From NCBI GenBank assembly GCA_038496675.1, contig CM076649.1, positions 18,840,337-18,904,336 of the forward strand: a DNA stretch of 64,000 nucleotides, read 5' to 3'. Position 1 is the stretch's first letter. Every line of letters starts with the position of its first letter. Position numbers and translations under genes: made by a program. This DNA comes from Rachycentron canadum. Lineage: Eukaryota; Chordata; Actinopteri; Carangiformes; Rachycentridae. The notes under the pieces were generated by a model, which saw only the letters and a list, made by a program, of their open reading frames with translations, had not been told where the DNA came from and did not search any database. Shown piece after piece: positions 51,420 through 64,000 of the stretch.

Positions 51420-52445
51420 CACAAACTCTGTATCAAATGGGAGACCTCTGCTCCTCCGACACATCTGACCCAAACAGGCAAACACACTGGCGTAGTTTAG
51501 TGATGTTCCAAGTCTCAGTGCTCCTGCCAGTGGTGTTTTACCATGAAACATGACTCAGAACTTCAGTTAGGAGGAGAAATGGACACTCGGCCACAACAAA
51601 GAGGAATGTACAAAAAAAAAAAAACAAAAAAAAAAAACAAACAAACACAAATGAACCCAAATTCCATCGAGAAAACCTACAAATAAAAATCCCCGCTCAC
51701 TTAGAAAACACTGGCAAATCGGACAGTAAGAAAACAAATCTCACAGGAAGATGAAGTGCAATGATGAGTAGCTTTACAGCCCTCAGTGGGAGAATCGCTG
51801 TCGGGTGTCAATTTCTTCCATTTGGCAACACAAACAAACTGCATGTTTAAACTGTTGAATGGACTCTTGTACTGCCGTGCCATGTTTAAAGTCTGATTTT
51901 GTTGAGTGACTCCTTAGGAAACAAAATGATCTTCATCAGTGTCTTCTTTTAATTTTTCTTGACATTATTTTTTCTCCGTTCTGTGGGAAAAGGGAAGATG
52001 GATATTAATCATCACCAACATCAATGAATGAATGAATGAAAGCTTTCCTGGCTTTATTTAACACCTGATCACTATCAAGTCATGTTAGGGGCTGAACCAT
52101 GCATTTTAATGTGCAACCGTCCACAGCAAACAATGTCATTTGGCAAGAGCAACAGACAAATGTCACTTTAACAAAAAACACGTCACTCAAACGTGATGGC
52201 ACAACCAGAACCACGCGTTAGACCACAATGGAGGGATTACCAAAGTGCTGCTGTGGCTATGGTTGCGATGATCATGGTGGGATGAGTGATAAGGCAAACC
52301 AAGGGGGGGGGCAAGTACATGTGAACACTCGAATGAGTGAGCACCACACAGCCATGCACGCTGCCATCCATTATGGAGATGCACTGTGGATGCCCTTACT
52401 TTAGCCTGGAAGCACCACCGAGTCATTTGTTACAAAAGGGGGGCT
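51420..52445. other. rpn2: 3' UTR region of rpn2
   Basis: The sequence downstream of the rpn2 stop. A minus-strand AATAAA at 52,053-52,058 is the best polyadenylation signal, giving a 3' UTR of about 400 bases. The remaining part to 51,420 shows A-rich tracts and no gene. Confidence 0.45.
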
Positions 52446-55400
52446 TTATCGTAGGCTCCTATACTTTGCCAACCTACTACTTTGCTCTGCAGCAATCCTG
52501 AAAGAGGAGTAAAGAGACAGCGAGGTGTGGACAGAGGGATTAAAAAGAGACAGAGTGACAGAAAAGAAAGAAGAAGAAGTCCTAACTAGAAAAAATTACA
52601 TTTGTGAAATCACTAACAGCAATGCAATGAGCAGCAATGAGCAATTACAGACTGACGTCTTGAGTCAGTGACACAAGCTACAAATTGCTCACTCTGGCCC
52701 TTGGAGGACCCTACAGACTGAGAGTGTGAAGAAATTGCCCACTCAGCTCTTCACTCATACACGTTTTGATGCTGCTCTTCTCTCCTTGTCCAAGTGGGCA
52801 CGAGATCTCCTCTCGGGAGAGAGCCCAGCCTCTTGGGACCAACTGAGGAGCTATTGATATAGAACAGGCACTTTCCTCAGGTTTGGAGCCAAGAATTACC
52901 AAGAGCCTTAAAAGACCCAAATCCATGTAGTGTGGAAGGGGCTAGGCTTTCTCTCTGGGATTAAGGACCCTCTAGTAACCATTTGTGCCAGGCTCCGTCA
53001 GGAGACGTACCTCTTCACTGCTTTCTGGGCCAGCATGCGGTTCCCGGCGAGGAAAGTTACACCACCGATTATCGCTAGGTACTTCAGAGTCTGGAACATG
53101 TTGAGGTGGGTCCAGTACACGTACATCAGGCCCAACATGGCTGAAATCAAACAACAGAATAGGCTTGAACATTAGCACCCAAACCAAACAATTGTTGGGA
53201 AGAACATCATCTTGAATATTAACAATTTAATATACCATAATATATGTCAGTGGGTCATTAAGTGTATGAAGCACCTTAAACTGGCTGACATAAAAGCAAA
53301 GTACTAGTTACATCAACAACATTTTTATATCATGTTTTCAGGTCAATAAAAACACAAAAGCTGATATATCAAACTAAACTTTCGAGTGAACAACACTTAG
53401 AAATAACAATTACCTGAGAAAGAGGGAAAACGTTGCAGTGTTTGTATAGTTTGTCAAAAACCAGCACAATTAAAACTCTGCTGAAGTAGCTTTAACTGTT
53501 CCTATTTCCAGTGGACCCATCATGCTGAAGGAAACTAACTGTCCCAATTCTCAGGCAGTTTAGTCATAATGCATGTGCTGAGTGAGGGGTGGATCCACTC
53601 ACTCCTCCTCAGCTCCACCTTCTCCTCCAAATATGGTTTCTTCTGGTTTCACAATGGCAGCTCACAAACCATTGGGTGACATCATGTTGGGTTGACACTT
53701 GTCCCATCACCATCTTTAAAATCTCCTGCACCTCAGTTTGAAAACCCCTGCTCTCAAATGTTTTGGGAACAACAGCTGTTCACTACAGTAACATCTGTCA
53801 AAAATGCAACAACAGCTCTTTTTTCCATCTTATTTTTATATTGTGCCCATGAATAATGCAGAATCAGTAAATCTGAGAGGCTTGCCCTGCCACACTGTGA
53901 GTCCTATTATCTTCAAATTTAACTCACACCTACAGGATCCTCTTCTTCTGCAAAGGTTATCAAAAAAAAAAAAAAAGGCACAAACCAATTCACATTTCTT
54001 TTGTTGATTTTCTCAACTTTGGGTCATAATTTGATTAATAAGTACAACTTTGTCAATAATGAAGGATTAATTATGATTGCGTACAATGTCACACAGTCTT
54101 TACTGCGATTCCTTTCTCATCTTGAATAACAGCAGATGGAGAGATTGCAGAACGACTGTTTACGTGATAAGCATCTCATTTTGAAGATGGGGACTAACCT
54201 GCATGTCCCACATGGAACAGAATGGTGCTGGGAGAGAAGCTGAAGTTGGAGATGTTGGCTCCGAGCTTAAACCACTAAAGAGGAGAGGGGGAATAAAAGA
54301 CAATGTCATTTTCATCCCCTTCAAGAGCTGCGAACAAAAGGGCTGAAAAATTGTTTACAGCCTCACACACAATGCACCGAACCACTGTAACAATAACTAT
54401 TACTCAGCACTGCAAATGCCAGGGAGAAAATATCTCACAGCTTTTGTGATTTCAAATTAAAATAAGCATAATATTCATGCAGTACTGGAGCCTCATTCAC
54501 TGTGCATGAAGCTTTCCTACTGAAGAGCTTTTCTGGAAAATAAAAACTAGACCACTGTGTATACAACAATAATAACAAAGCTGAACGCTCCATTTAAAAA
54601 GTGTTGATTAATATTGGATGTAGGTTGGCTTTTAGGTGTGCCCTTAAATAAGATGAATGATTCCTAAATTATTTCCAAACACGTTGCTCTAAAGTTTTGC
54701 TGACTGCAAAAAAAAAAAAAAAAAAAAAAAAATCAGAAGAACAAGCATTTTGTACAAAGTTTGCAGTATTACCAGGATGAGCAGAAGCAGGAAGGGAGAC
54801 AGGACAAGTGCAGTGAAGGTGTTGGAGACCACAGTGGGTGGCTTCTTCTCTGGTTCCCTGAATAAGTGCTGCAGAGATGAGGAGATTTTTTAACAGCTCA
54901 TCATCTACAAAGAGCATATTCTTTTATGTCCTGTTGTCATGCACTAAAGCCAATCCAAATTAGGACTAAATTATGTTACCTGGATCTCCGGTTTGGGTAC
55001 ATAAAGGGTCTTGGGCTGAATGGTTGCAGGGGCCTCTTCATCCACAAACTTCAGAACAACATCAGCCTTTCAAAAAGATTACAACTCAACTTTAGTGTTC
55101 AGCATCAACCTCTCATTTCACCAGTAAACAATGCTCATTAACACCATTAGGGCTGAACAGGAACTCACCACATTCCACAAGATGGGATTTTCTAAAGTGG
55201 CGTCCCCGACAATTAGGTAGAGGGAATAGGTACCAGAGATGGAGTCAAACTCTGACTTGCGCTCTGCTGTGTCCAACTCAAACTTGTACAGGTTCTTGCT
55301 GTCGGGTTCAGCCACAAACACAACCTCCTGGCCAGTTTTCTGATTGTGCAGCCGGACAAAAGTCTGTGACAGAGAACATGAAACAGGCTTAATCTTGAAC

Positions 55401-58400
55401 AATGCTGAGAGCTGGTTGTTTTCACAGTTGCCTTGGCAACCAGTGTATAATATCATAGTTGGATGGTCACAAAAGTGATTATGAAAGCAGATGAGGTCAG
55501 TATTAATGAACAGACTTTGCTGCTGACATGGATCCACGTTCTACTCAGATTACATACCTGGTGAGGGGTAAGCTCCACTCCGGTGTTGACGTCAACCAGC
55601 TGGAATGACATGGCGAAGTTCTGGTGGCTGTCTGCGGTGAAGGAGCTCTTGGCTTTGGAAGGATAGTCCACTCTGGTTCATTTAAAAGACAGGAGAATAG
55701 ACAAGAATACACATTTAGTATTATGTTGTTATTTAGGTTCAGCAGAAGGGAATTTACTTATCACAGTTGTTTTCTAACCTGGTGGTCTTTGTGCCGATGC
55801 TCTGGTCCTTATCCACCACAGAGAGGTCCATGTTAGTAACAGCCACCTCGGTGGACACCTTTACTTTAAGCTATAGGTGGACAGAGTCAGAAGATGGGTC
55901 AATGTATATGAGCAGATGATCATTTGCATCACTTTCCTTGTCATATGTAATAGACCAAATAGTTGTAAAGGGGTGCTCCAGATTTTTTCTATCTATAAAG
56001 TGGATCTGTCTATAAATGGGTAAAATACTTATTGCACATGAATGTGGATATAGTACAATAAAGAAGCAAAACACTTGCTTTTGGCTCAGCTCTCATCTTG
56101 ATGGTTCTGACGAGCCCTAATATATATCATATATCATATTAATGTTGCTCCTTCTCTATTGAGTAAAATCTATGTGCAATGACAGGTCAAAACTTCCCGT
56201 AAGAACAAGTTATTTTGAATTACTTTTGAGGGCCATAAAACCAACAAACAAAAAACCACCATAGACTTGAATTGGCTTTTAAAAGAGACCCCACCTCACA
56301 CTTCTTTCCATTTAATTGTACTATATTTCATTTGTTCTTGGGTGAAATGTTACCTATTGATTGACAGGCAAAACAAAAACTGTAACCTTTAGCACAAAGC
56401 AAACCTACAGGTGCTGTAGAAGCTTATGTACTGCCCCTGCTGGTCTGTTCCATTATTCTGTCCCATTTGATTATTTTTGCTATTAAATCAATTATCAGCT
56501 TGCAGTTCCATGAAATTAAGGTGCTTGAAAGAAACATGTTTAAACAAGAATGACTTTCAGTCCCTTTTACTGTGTCGAGCTCCATAAATACTAAATAAGA
56601 CATTATCTATAATGCAGCGCTTCAGAAAGTTACATTACTATATTACAAGCTAGGTGGTGAACTTCCATGACTAATACACAAAGTTTCACATGCAAAATGT
56701 GAAAAAAGAGTGGCCCTTTAATGTAAATAAATGCCTGTGTCTCATGCACACTACTTGCAACTACTTTTAATAATACACTGCTGCTTCAAGTTAAATATAA
56801 TAAATAAGTACAAAATTACCTCAACGTGATTGGCAACCAGTCGACTATCCCCAGTCACTGCAATGGTAAACTGGTAATATCCACTGGCGGGCTGGTTGGA
56901 CATGAAGTTCAGTTCAAAGACGCCACTGAAAAGCAGAAAAAAGAATACAGTGGATGTCGTGATGAGGAAACATTGCCTTACAGAGCAACTAATAATTAAT
57001 CAATAGATAAAATGATTAAACAAACAACGTAGGTGCATCTTATTATATTAAAAAAAAAAACAAAAAAAAAAAACAACACATATCTCCCAGTTGTTGGGGG
57101 AAGTCATGTGAAGCCTGAGGGAATAATTTAAACAAACACTTATCTCTCTCACAGTACATACTCATTAAGTGTGAAGGGTGCTTGGCTGAGGATGGTGCTC
57201 TTTGAGGCCACAGCATACGCAGACTCCACCAGCACATTGGCTGAGGCCAGAGGTTGAGACATGACGTCAGTAACAAGGAGCTGTGGATCCAGAAGAGAGA
57301 CAGTGTCACTATGTCATGAATAAACGGCATAAAGGGGACTGTGGCTATTTTGATATCCACCATCTATACCTGCAGGGTGGGCTGGCTGTGGGACACTGTA
57401 GCTGGGCCCTGAGCGCTGACAATGACCGGCACATGGAAACGGTTGTTAGAGAGAGCAGCAGCGGCACTTGCCACACTGAAGGCCTCGGCCAGAGAGTCCC
57501 AGGATTTCTTGCTGAAGATGGAATTAACCAGCTGGATGACCTGATCCTGTGGGGAGAACATAATCTTCTATCAGTTTCAGGGAGAAAAACACGTGAAGAG
57601 AATTGATCAAACTTGAAATAGCACCTGACAGAGAAATCATACCTCCTTGAGAGGGGGCTCCATGTCCACATGATCAGACAGGGAATAAGCAGCAGTCACA
57701 AACATGGCAGTTGCCTCGAGTCCCTCTTCAAACTGGAGGTAGATGCCACCGAGGTCATCCAAACGAGCTGTCAGATCCTGAAAGATAGACAAAAATCATA
57801 AATGTCTTCGAATGTAATTTTGCAAACAAAAAAAAAATCCAGTGTGTCTCGTTCTGAGTCACAGAGCAGTGACACAGCGCCACCTGTTGGACGTTAAAGA
57901 GCTCACCTCAATTTCCTCCAGAATTCCTCCAGGTACTGCCTGCTTGGAGAGGCGAGCTGCTGTTTGCAGAGCTGAGGTGATACTGTCCAAAGAGAACACG
58001 TTTGTTGTGATTTAAATTGTTCAAACTCTTCACTCATAAGTGCTGTGCAACCCTCTAAACAGACTGTAACTGCACTTCCAAACCAACACAGCTAACACGT
58101 CACTTACGCCATCACATTGTCCTCCTTGTTGATGCGAGCTGTCAGAGCACCTACAACTTCCTGAGATGCCAGAGGAAGTCCCAGAGAACTGAGTGCGCTC
58201 ACGGCCCGATGGATCTGAGTCATGGTTGAGTCTTCGCTGACTGCTGCCAGAAGGATGTCGCGGGTTTCATTGGACACAGGGATCTATGGAGTGAACAGAG
58301 ATCTCACATTAACAGTTCAGGGGTCTGCATTATAGTGCAGGCATATACACCTATACCTATACAAGTTAAACTAAGTACCTTTGGCAATTATTTTACCATC

Positions 58401-59384
58401 ATTATAATCATATGAAGGAATTATTAAAACACCCTGATGCTGAATTAATTTTGTGGATGTAAAATTCCCACATTATCATGAATTTTATGAGATTAAAATC
58501 TGATTATTGTACATATATTTTTAATTATTGTCACAGTCACACCACAGATTTATCTACTCTACTAAACAATGGTTTTCGTGGGAAAAAAAGTAGTAGGAGG
58601 ACAAATTCAGACAATATTTTCTCACCTCACATCCTGAAATGGCCTGACTGGTCTCAGCAGCAAAGAAGACAGAGTCAACACTAGTGGGGTCGAACTGGGA
58701 TTTGATGAACTGGCATACTTGCTGCAAACAGAAACACATGAGCAGAGCGATTAGTGTATGTGTAGATTACTAAATTATGACTAGAGTTCAGGCTGGTATT
58801 TCATAACTAATAACCACAGTGGAGTGAACTTCTTACCTTGTGATCAGAGACATCCCCTCCAAGCTTGGTCAGACCCACAACGGAGTAGTACGCGGACTCC
58901 AGGTCGGTGAACTGTTGGCTCAGGAGGTTCTGCAGTCGGGCCACATCGGGCAGAGAGAGGTGGTGAGCCGGGGTGAGTGCCTGAGCTCCAGCAAGAGCCA
59001 GGCTGAGGAAGAACCACCCGAGCAGCCCTGCGGACACACAGCGGGGACAAAGGTAACTCGTCGGCTGGTCCAAACGTGAATTCACACCTTACCACCGAGG
59101 ACGAGAAACAATAATACGTCTTCATAATACACCGTCTCTGGTGAAGATGTGTATTCATTCATTGATATAACGCTCTCTTGGTCATTGCAGGTTTAGCTAC
59201 GAGGCGAGCAAGCTAACGTCAGTAGGAAGCAGCACATTTCATGCACCGGACGACATTTTTCCCCACTAGTTCTGACACAAGTTGTTCAGTAAATTCACAC
59301 AAAACACAACTGAAGCGAAAATAAGCTCACATTTAACAATCTATTTCAAATTAACGAATTCGTTCACTTACGAGACCGGTCCAT
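52446..59384 (-). CDS. rpn2: Ribophorin II, oligosaccharyltransferase subunit 2
   Basis: Membrane subunit of the ER oligosaccharyltransferase complex, which transfers the glycan from dolichol to asparagines of nascent proteins. Exons in coding order: 59384-59372, 59027-58837, 58721-58626, 58283-58108, 57982-57907, 57777-57643, 57546-57370, 57280-57162, 56925-56820, 55870-55779, 55672-55558, 55363-55169, 55066-54980, 54868-54773, 54274-54199, 53140-53011, 52497-52446. They join to 643 residues, near the human 631, without a stop. A signal peptide (MDRSRLLGWFFLSLALAGAQ) is followed by a long lumenal region. Three hydrophobic spans lie at about 543-558, 570-600 and 605-622, as in the family. The last exon gives IAAEQSSRLAKYRSLR, longer than the human canonical end; the exact tail is the least certain part. 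Transcribed in the same direction as mybl2, whose stop lies about 1.5 kb upstream. Confidence 0.95.
53584..53702 (-). repeat. Dispersed repeat family A, copy 5 (in rpn2 intron)
   Basis: The reverse-orientation head of the repeat family. CTCACTCCTCCTCAGCTCCA, TTTCTTCTGGTTTCAC, CTCACAAACCATTGGGTGAC and ATCATGTTGGGTTGACAC are the complements of the corresponding blocks. It lies in the intron between exons 53140-53011 and 54274-54199. Confidence 0.75.
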
Positions 59385-60852
59385 GTCTTGCAGTCTAATG
59401 CAGCGTCACCAAAACCGACGATTGCTTCCGGTGCCTCAGAGAGCGAGCTGTCACCAGAGGTAACATATCCGGTGGTGCGTTCGACCTGTCAAAATAAAAG
59501 CGCAAACGCGTTTTGACGTGTTTTTTTTTTTAAAAAAAGGTGTCGAAAACATTGAGGGCATGTGAATTAGCATTTAGTAATAATTTATCATCATTTATTA
59601 TGTGTGTTGGTAGGTAACCATGTTCATGTGGTAAAGTAGTTTCTTCATAATGCATGTTCGTATAAAAATTGTCCCATAAGGATCTGGACCTGGTTGTATA
59701 ATTAGTCTTAGCAGGTAAAATTGAGCATATTTAAATGGGATGCATTTGAAAAAGAGCTATTTTCAGATTTTTCCCTTTGTCCTCCAAATACTGAAACAGC
59801 AGACACATGGAAAATCAAATCCTGAAATGATGGAGCACTTACAAGGAGCAGGACTGTTTTATCTGAACCTATTATAAAAACACAAGTCAGAGTTAAATGA
59901 CACCGAAAGACATCAGTATATAGCAGCATAAACAGGAAGAAACTGTATACAGGAAATATTATTTGTTTTATTAAATTTCTTAACAAAATGTTGCTTGTTG
60001 AAATAAAACCAAACAACACCAAATATTTACAAATAGTGCCAAATAACATAATACCATTACCACCAAAGGTTGGTATAGCATCCATGTCCCCATTACATTT
60101 CAACTAGCTCAATATTGCATAAAAAAACCAACTTCCCCAGTTGTGTTCATCACTTTGTTGAATCTTAATAAGTTCACCTTAAAGTCACCTTGATGTGTAC
60201 AGTCACTGTTAAATTTTGAGCAGATGGCAAATTTTCCCCAAACACTCCTGACTTTTAATGTGTATTGAGATCTAAATCATAAATCTATACAAATCCCAAA
60301 CAGATCTTACAAGACAATGTTCACTTAACATTTCCAACATCACATATCTCAACATGTTTTACTAATCACCCTGTCTGAATCTACTCCACAATCAAAACTA
60401 CAGTATGTTATATAACAAATACAGATATGGAGGTTGAACCTGAGTGTTTGTACACAATTTTAAAACACTGTTAAATTACAGACACATTATGTAATGTAAA
60501 ACCCATGTCTTTTTAGAATAGCAAGAGCACATAGTCGTGATTTTTAAATTTTACATTCATTGTTATTTTCAAACATGTTTAAGTGACAACAATACAATGA
60601 CATATGATTCATAACTTCACACCTTGTGCAAGGTCAATGGAATGAGACTAAATCTAAAAGCACCGTTCTCTCAAATTATTGACAGAGCTACACACTGTAA
60701 AGGTTTTGATTTCTATTGACTTGTTCAAAAAAAGCTGAAGCTAAACCTACACAACATGTACGTCCAACATTACAACAGCCAAAAAAGTAAGGACAAACAG
60801 CAACAGTAACACTGCGTATGTGTAACATGCTGGTGAGAAGAAGAGACGAGTC
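59385..60852 (-). other. rpn2 promoter and mybl2 3' UTR
   Basis: The first 150 bases or so upstream of the rpn2 start are CpG-rich (GCGTCACCAAAACCGACG, CCGGTGGTGCG) and probably hold its promoter. The rest is AT-rich and fits the mybl2 3' UTR. A minus-strand AATAAA at 59,967-59,972 would give a UTR of about 880 bases. Confidence 0.5.
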
Positions 60853-62991
60853 TCAGGACAGAATCAGAGCCCGGTTGGGTGCATGGGATTTTAGTGCTCG
60901 AAGGTAGCGCCGGGCTTTCTCTGTCATTATGAGCTGGTCTCTAGTTTGTCCACAAACAACCGTCTCCCATTCTTTTGACATCTGAAGAGAGAGAAAACAA
61001 ATTGCAGGACAATTAGATGCTTTAATACTTTTCCATTGATGAGGATATTCATTCCTTTCAAGGCGGAAGATGGAGCTTACTGGAACTGGGGTCACGGTGC
61101 TGGGAAATATGGCACTGTCACTAGGTCCCAAAAGGAAGCCCTGATCCAAGATATTTTCATGCCGCTTGCTACATAATGATGAGGAGTTGAGAGAAACTAC
61201 CACAGGTTCTTCCTGTGATGGAAAAAAAAAAAAAAGAATTAGAAGACATCAAATCTACAAACAGGCTGACACCACATTAAAACATTTTTTACCTTGATGC
61301 TGTGTTTAGATTCGGTCTTGATGGACTTGCGTTTGGATGTAGGAATCATCTGACAGTCCATAACATCAAGGGCCAACGATTTTCTGACTTTCTTCATAGG
61401 AGGGCGATGCTGGGAATAAAATTTAAAAAAAAAAACATCAGGATCTGAGCAAACAAACTTGAAACAAAATGAATCAGGTCAGAAATGAGATGTGTATGTG
61501 CCGTTTCATTATCAGGGTGCTCGAAACTAAATCATACTCTCACTAATCCATTTACGGGGATTACACGTACACCTGCTCATTCATGTTACTGTCCGATCAA
61601 TAGTGTGGCACCAATGCAGTCCATAAAAGTCACACAGACGGATGGTTCAGTTCAGGATGTATTTCTGAAAGTATTCCCCTGGTCTCAGGTTGGTTGAAGC
61701 TGAGAGGGTACAGTAACTCAGATAACCACTCTTTATGACAGTGCTGGGTAGAGTTGCTTCCCAAAGTAAACAACAGATGAGCTAAAGAAGCTGAAGAGCA
61801 CCCTTACTGTCAGCTAAGAACAGAAATCTGAAGTTGCAGTGGACACAGGCTGAACTAAACTGAACAGATGAAGACTGGTAAACGTAGTCTGATGTTTCAA
61901 AGTTTGGTGTCAACTGCATGAATCCAACCTGCTTTGTTTCAACAGTCCGGGCTGGTGGTGGTGGTGGTGTAATGTTGTGTTGTGTTGGATGTTTTCTTGG
62001 CACACTTTGGGTCACTGCCATTCAATCATTGTTTGAATGATACAGCCTAAAGCCTACACGCTACTTTGAGCATGGTAATGAACCATGTCACAAAGCAAGG
62101 AAGGTCTTATTCAGGATATGTTCCTAATAAAGTGCTCAGTGAATGTATTGATGTAAAGTATTCTTGCAGTGGCAGTTGCAGCCTAGAAATATCTGATAGG
62201 GGGAATGGAGCGAACAAGAGTTTTCACACTGAGCTGCTCCTCTGCTGCTGCCTGCTGACCAACAATGGAAGACTGTCTGTGATGCATCACTCCAAGGTGT
62301 GAATTTGTCAACACGAAACCGTGTGGAACAAAACAAACAGCGAGTGCTCAATGTTCCCAAACAGTCAAACACATACACTCAAGTTACAACAGCTACTTGT
62401 TGACACTTTTCTTCCTCTGTATTATTTTGTATTTGTATGCTACCTTGTACACTACACTAAATTCACATCGGTGTCAGCTGCTGTTCCACTGGCCTCTGTA
62501 ATTCAATACAGTGTCTCACAAAATGTTTTGTTTTTCTGGAGATAAACAACAAAGCCTGAATTAGATATGCTTGACACCCATCCCTCTAGAATGTACAATA
62601 CTTGTGATTGGTAGGAAAATCTTTCATTCAAATACCTACAGTTCGCTCAAGTTTTTCCATTGCGCACATCATACAAACTGGAACTGTTTCTCCATTATTG
62701 GAGATCCACCCATTTTCTATCCCCATTCTTCCAATGTTCTTGCTATCATCTCTGCTGTTTAAAGACATCTTTTTGCAGTATGCCCTCCTTGTCCATTCTA
62801 AATAAATAAGCTGGTCTAAGATCTGCACAGCAAGTTTATGTTGCCTTTTAGTAGCTGGAATTATTACAAAAGTCACTGTAATACTGAGCCACGTTTTCTT
62901 ACTTCCAGTTTCTCTTTGGCTCTCTGTGATTCAACCCATAATGTGTTAATGCTATGGTATACATTTAACAGGGGTTAAGGGATTAAAAAGG

Positions 62992-63025
<34 letters not shown>

Positions 63026-63942
63026 GTAGCTGAAGCATTAAAATTGACTAATAGTTACCATTGTTTTACGCCTTTGCTCAGGCGGAGTCGAACGTACGAC
63101 AACCAGGTCAATTCCAGCGTCTCTTAGGATGACCTCGTTTATGTCGTCCTCGAGGTTTGGAGTCTGAGGCTAAGACAGTGAATCAGAATATACTGTGAGT
63201 GCAGTGCTGCTTAAAGCGAACTCATAGATCACGGACAGATACTCACCAGAGGCTGCAGAGGGCCGTACTTCTCCATGGCATTTTTGAATGGAGTCGGAGT
63301 TCGTGGGGTCGTACAGAGCTCAGACTTATGGTTGGGTGTAACAAATCTACATGGAAACAAAATGTGAGCACTGAGACTCAAAGTCAACATATATACCAAC
63401 TGAGCACTGTTAGATTTGGGTTAGACAGCACATACACTGAGTTTTCCTTCTGAGTGAGGGGGGTCTTATCTCGCTGCAGCGGTGTAGTAACAATGGCCTT
63501 TTGGCTGCACACGGGTGTGGACGTGAGGGATGGGTTCTCCAGGTCATGAGTGTCCTGCTTGGTCCACATGTTGAGGAACTGAAACAACATGTTGGTAAGC
63601 AGACCACTTTATGTGACAAAAGAAGCAACTTCACAGTCAGTTCTGTACTATTAAAGTTTAAGAGCTTACTTGAGATGGAGAAAAGGGCAAAATTTTGACA
63701 GGAGTGCTCTTGGGAGTCATGGACTTATTGGCATCAGGAGACAAGGCGATGCGCCTCCGACCTTTGCGGTTCAGTATGGAGGGCGGCGTGACCCCTCCAG
63801 GAGAGATAGGGATGAGCTCCCCCTTACTTCCTTTGCTCAACTCCTGCAAGGCACTGCCCTCCAGACGAAACTGGTGGCGCTCTGGGCTTGGGCTCTCCTC
63901 GGGCAGGTCAAAGGCTGCTAGGTTGCACCACCCATCCAGGTC
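60853..63942 (-). CDS. mybl2: B-Myb transcription factor, C-terminal part (partial)
   Basis: Cell-cycle transcription factor that works with the MuvB complex to activate G2/M genes. Only the last seven coding exons are inside the window: 63942-63670, 63578-63436, 63346-63247, 63169-63059, 61409-61293, 61212-61081, 60981-60853; all phases join. The N-terminal Myb DNA-binding repeats and transactivation region lie beyond the right edge. Visible family marks are DLDGWCNLAAFDLPEE, the proline-directed sites SPGGVTPPSILNR and MTPKSTPVKILPFSPSQ (cyclin-CDK type S/T-P), TPRTPTPFKNAMEKYGPLQP, the basic run KKVRKS, and the terminal KEWETVVCGQTRDQLIMTEK block ending NRALILS. Length of the last part and exon pattern fit vertebrate B-Myb. 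The 1.65-kb intron between 61409 and 63059 contains a Tc1-like remnant. Confidence 0.95.
61500..62150 (+). mobile_element. Degenerate Tc1-like transposon in mybl2 intron
   Basis: Blocks in the order of a well-known fish Tc1-like element. CCTGCTCATTCATGTTACTGT marks the 5' end. Then come TACAGTAACTCAGATAACCA, CAGCTAAGAACAGAAATCTG, TTTGGTGTCAACTGCATGAA, TCTTGGCACACTTTGGGTC and AATGAACCATGTCACAAAGC. The last is GTTCCTAATAAAGTGCTCAG, the 3' end. Internal parts of the transposase are missing and the rest has frameshifts. It is opposite in direction to mybl2 and inactive. Confidence 0.85.
62992..63023. repeat. 32-base A homopolymer in mybl2 intron
   Basis: An uninterrupted A run that ends about 36 bases before the 3' border of the exon 63059-63169. 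On the transcribed strand it is a T-run inside the intron. Its true length is uncertain in an assembly. Confidence 0.9.
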
Positions 63943-64000
63943 CTGGTGGCAAATGAGATATTTACTTTACACATCCATTTTATGCATAAGAGATATACTT

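Noticed and set aside
1..64000. CRISPR arrays, operons, phage or plasmid modules
   Set aside because: The intron-exon genes and vertebrate repeats show nuclear fish DNA. The repeated units are microsatellites or transposons without regular unique spacers.

Overview
The window is vertebrate nuclear DNA, almost certainly from a ray-finned (percomorph-like) fish. The genes are split into many short exons with GT/AG introns. The encoded proteins match vertebrate families, and the spacers carry teleost-type Tc1-like elements, a Rex/L2-like LINE tail, other dispersed fish repeats and long (CA/GT)n microsatellites. No bacterial, phage or plasmid features are present.

Layout. Positions 1 to about 34,800 hold no gene I can recognise: AT-rich non-coding DNA with microsatellites, four copies of a palindrome-poor dispersed repeat, a widespread teleost repeat (24.4-24.9 kb), Tc1-like remnants, and one CpG-rich patch (about 9.35-9.8 kb) that may be an orphan promoter. 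A single N at 29,714 lies between two exact 57-bp copies and marks an assembly join.

The right half is gene-dense. In order: a complete BPI/LBP-family innate-immunity gene (+, CDS 36,494-40,310, 15 coding exons, 471 aa); cdk5rap1, a mitochondrial tRNA methylthiotransferase (-, 41,074-45,353, 13 exons, 603 aa), tail-to-tail with BPI; ghrh, the growth-hormone-releasing hormone precursor (+, 47,366-49,594, 5 coding exons, 141 aa); rpn2, ribophorin II of the oligosaccharyltransferase (-, 52,446-59,384, 17 exons, 643 aa); and the last seven coding exons of mybl2 (B-Myb, -, from 60,853 and running off the right edge). I placed exon borders by eye. In each complete gene the exon lengths sum to a multiple of three with no internal stop.

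These genes do not form a pathway. They are a conserved vertebrate neighbourhood (human relatives lie on chromosome 20q) with unrelated jobs: lipid/LPS binding, tRNA modification, pituitary regulation, N-glycosylation and cell-cycle transcription. I found no sign of a new biological system. The best leads are non-coding: the orphan CpG patch, candidate conserved non-coding blocks, a local degenerate triplication at 32.9-33.8 kb, and repeat copies that share extra flanking sequence.
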